Assembly (NCBI GenBank): GCA_023511455.1
Contig: JAIMBJ010000004.1
Coordinates: 148,340 to 212,339, forward strand
Source of the DNA: Bacillota bacterium
Lineage (GTDB): Bacteria; Armatimonadota; HRBIN16
Direction: 5' to 3'
Length of the DNA stretch: 64,000 nt
The position numbers and the translations under genes were made by a program. The notes beneath the pieces are model-generated. The model was not told where the DNA came from. It ran no database searches and was given only the letters and a program-made list of their open reading frames with translations. This document shows positions 63,627 to 64,000 of this stretch, piece after piece (positions within the stretch are counted from its first letter, which is position 1; each line of letters opens with the position of its first letter).

Positions 63627-63806
63627 CTATTTCGAGCGTTGCTTGCGCCTGCGTGCCGCCTCCTGTTTGCGGCGTTTGTCGCTGGGCTTTGTATAGTGCT
63701 CGTGCTCTTTATACTCTTTCAGGATGCCCGCGTTCTGCAGTTCCTTCTTGAACCGCTTTAAGGCACTATCCAGAGACTCGTTCGGTAGAACCTGAATCTG
63801 CGCCAA
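63627..63806 (-). CDS. rpsU: 30S ribosomal protein S21
   Basis: A 59-residue basic protein with the bS21 pattern (QVLPNESLDSALKRFKKELQNAGILKEYKEHEHYTKPSDKRRKQEAARRRKQRSK). An ATG frame extends 16 codons further upstream, but no bS21 has that extension. AAGGAGG lies 7 nt before the TTG at 63806, so TTG is taken as the start. A -35/-10 pair (63886-63858) is present about 50 nt upstream. The gene stands before the pgpH block on the same strand. Confidence 0.95.
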   Translation of the reverse strand: MAQIQVLPNESLDSALKRFKKELQNAGILKEYKEHEHYTKPSDKRRKQEAARRRKQRSK

Positions 63807-63857
63807 AGCAGATGCCTCCTTCACTCCTAAATGGTATCGGACGTTTTTCCTCACAAG

Positions 63858-63886
63858 ATTATACCGAACGCACCCGCAAAAAGCAA
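63858..63886 (-). promoter_or_regulatory. Promoter of rpsU
   Basis: On the minus strand: TTGCTT (63886-63881), exactly 17 nt, perfect TATAAT (63863-63858). Leader of about 45 nt to the TTG start. Confidence 0.75.
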
Positions 63887-64000
63887 CTGCTGCAAAAACA
63901 GGTTAGTGCACGGGCGAAAAAGACTGTTGTTACCAATGGCGAGTCACATTTAATTCCCAGTTTGAAATGTCACATATCCAAACGCTTCGATGGTATCACA

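Overview
The window looks like chromosomal DNA of a high-GC, diderm, non-proteobacterial organism. The best guess is an Armatimonadota (Armatimonadetes) genome, or a close relative in the Planctomycetes-Armatimonadota-Chloroflexi range. Grounds: a DUF1559 pseudopilin-like protein, two PEP-CTERM proteins, two large DUF6785-type membrane proteins, an Omp85 protein, many secreted or intracellular glycan-active enzymes, and interspersed short palindromic repeats, including the TGTCATTCTGAGCG...GAAGAATCTC type. This is an inference from gene content; no rRNA is present. Three stable RNA genes are visible: tmRNA, tRNA-Thr(TGT) and tRNA-Arg(GCG).

Layout. 1-2.2 kb: the N-terminal part of methionine synthase (cut by the window edge), a zinc polyol dehydrogenase and a small membrane protein. 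2.3-5.6 kb: PIG-L deacetylase, tmRNA, a toxin-antitoxin pair facing the tmRNA, a PEP-CTERM protein and a small exported protein. 5.6-14.2 kb: CocE-like hydrolase, YjbQ, a DsbD/thioredoxin pair, a DUF885 metalloprotein and an ABC-2 ATPase/permease pair. 14.4-19.1 kb: a compact four-gene operon behind a perfect TTGACA-N17-TATAAT promoter. It encodes an RpiR regulator, a two-active-site fusion (xylose-isomerase-like barrel plus AlsE/Rpe-type epimerase), a GatD-like dehydrogenase and a sorbitol-dehydrogenase-like protein. This is the best candidate for an undescribed carbohydrate pathway in the window.

19.2-28.7 kb: a GntR/LacI-type regulator, small membrane protein and DUF1559 protein operon; tRNA-Thr; a Ser/Thr kinase with a SPOR domain; pyruvate phosphate dikinase; an ECF sigma/anti-sigma pair whose anti-sigma factor ends in an STN-like domain; and DUF4446. 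28.7-36.1 kb: signal peptidase I, Omp85 and GH20 hexosaminidase; tRNA-Arg; two exported proteins of unknown function; and a pair of RCK/TrkA subunits. 36.2-45.6 kb: site-2 protease, histidine kinase, a large membrane protein, DUF6785 protein, a small STN-like protein, rhomboid protease, MoxR ATPase and the remnant of a short-chain dehydrogenase with an in-frame internal deletion.

45.5-58.6 kb is rich in glycan metabolism: GH42 galactosidase, a second DUF6785 protein behind three 75-bp tandem repeats, a GT-C-like membrane protein, a GH106-like hydrolase, a PEP-CTERM papain-fold protein, L-fucose isomerase and a LacI regulator with an operator at its own start. 58.7-63.9 kb is a conserved housekeeping block read on the minus strand: rpsU, then pgpH, ybeY, dgkA-PAP2 and a CorC/HlyC-type protein. 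Reading frames were checked by eye and start codons were mostly set from Shine-Dalgarno position. No database search was possible, so family names rest on recognised motifs.
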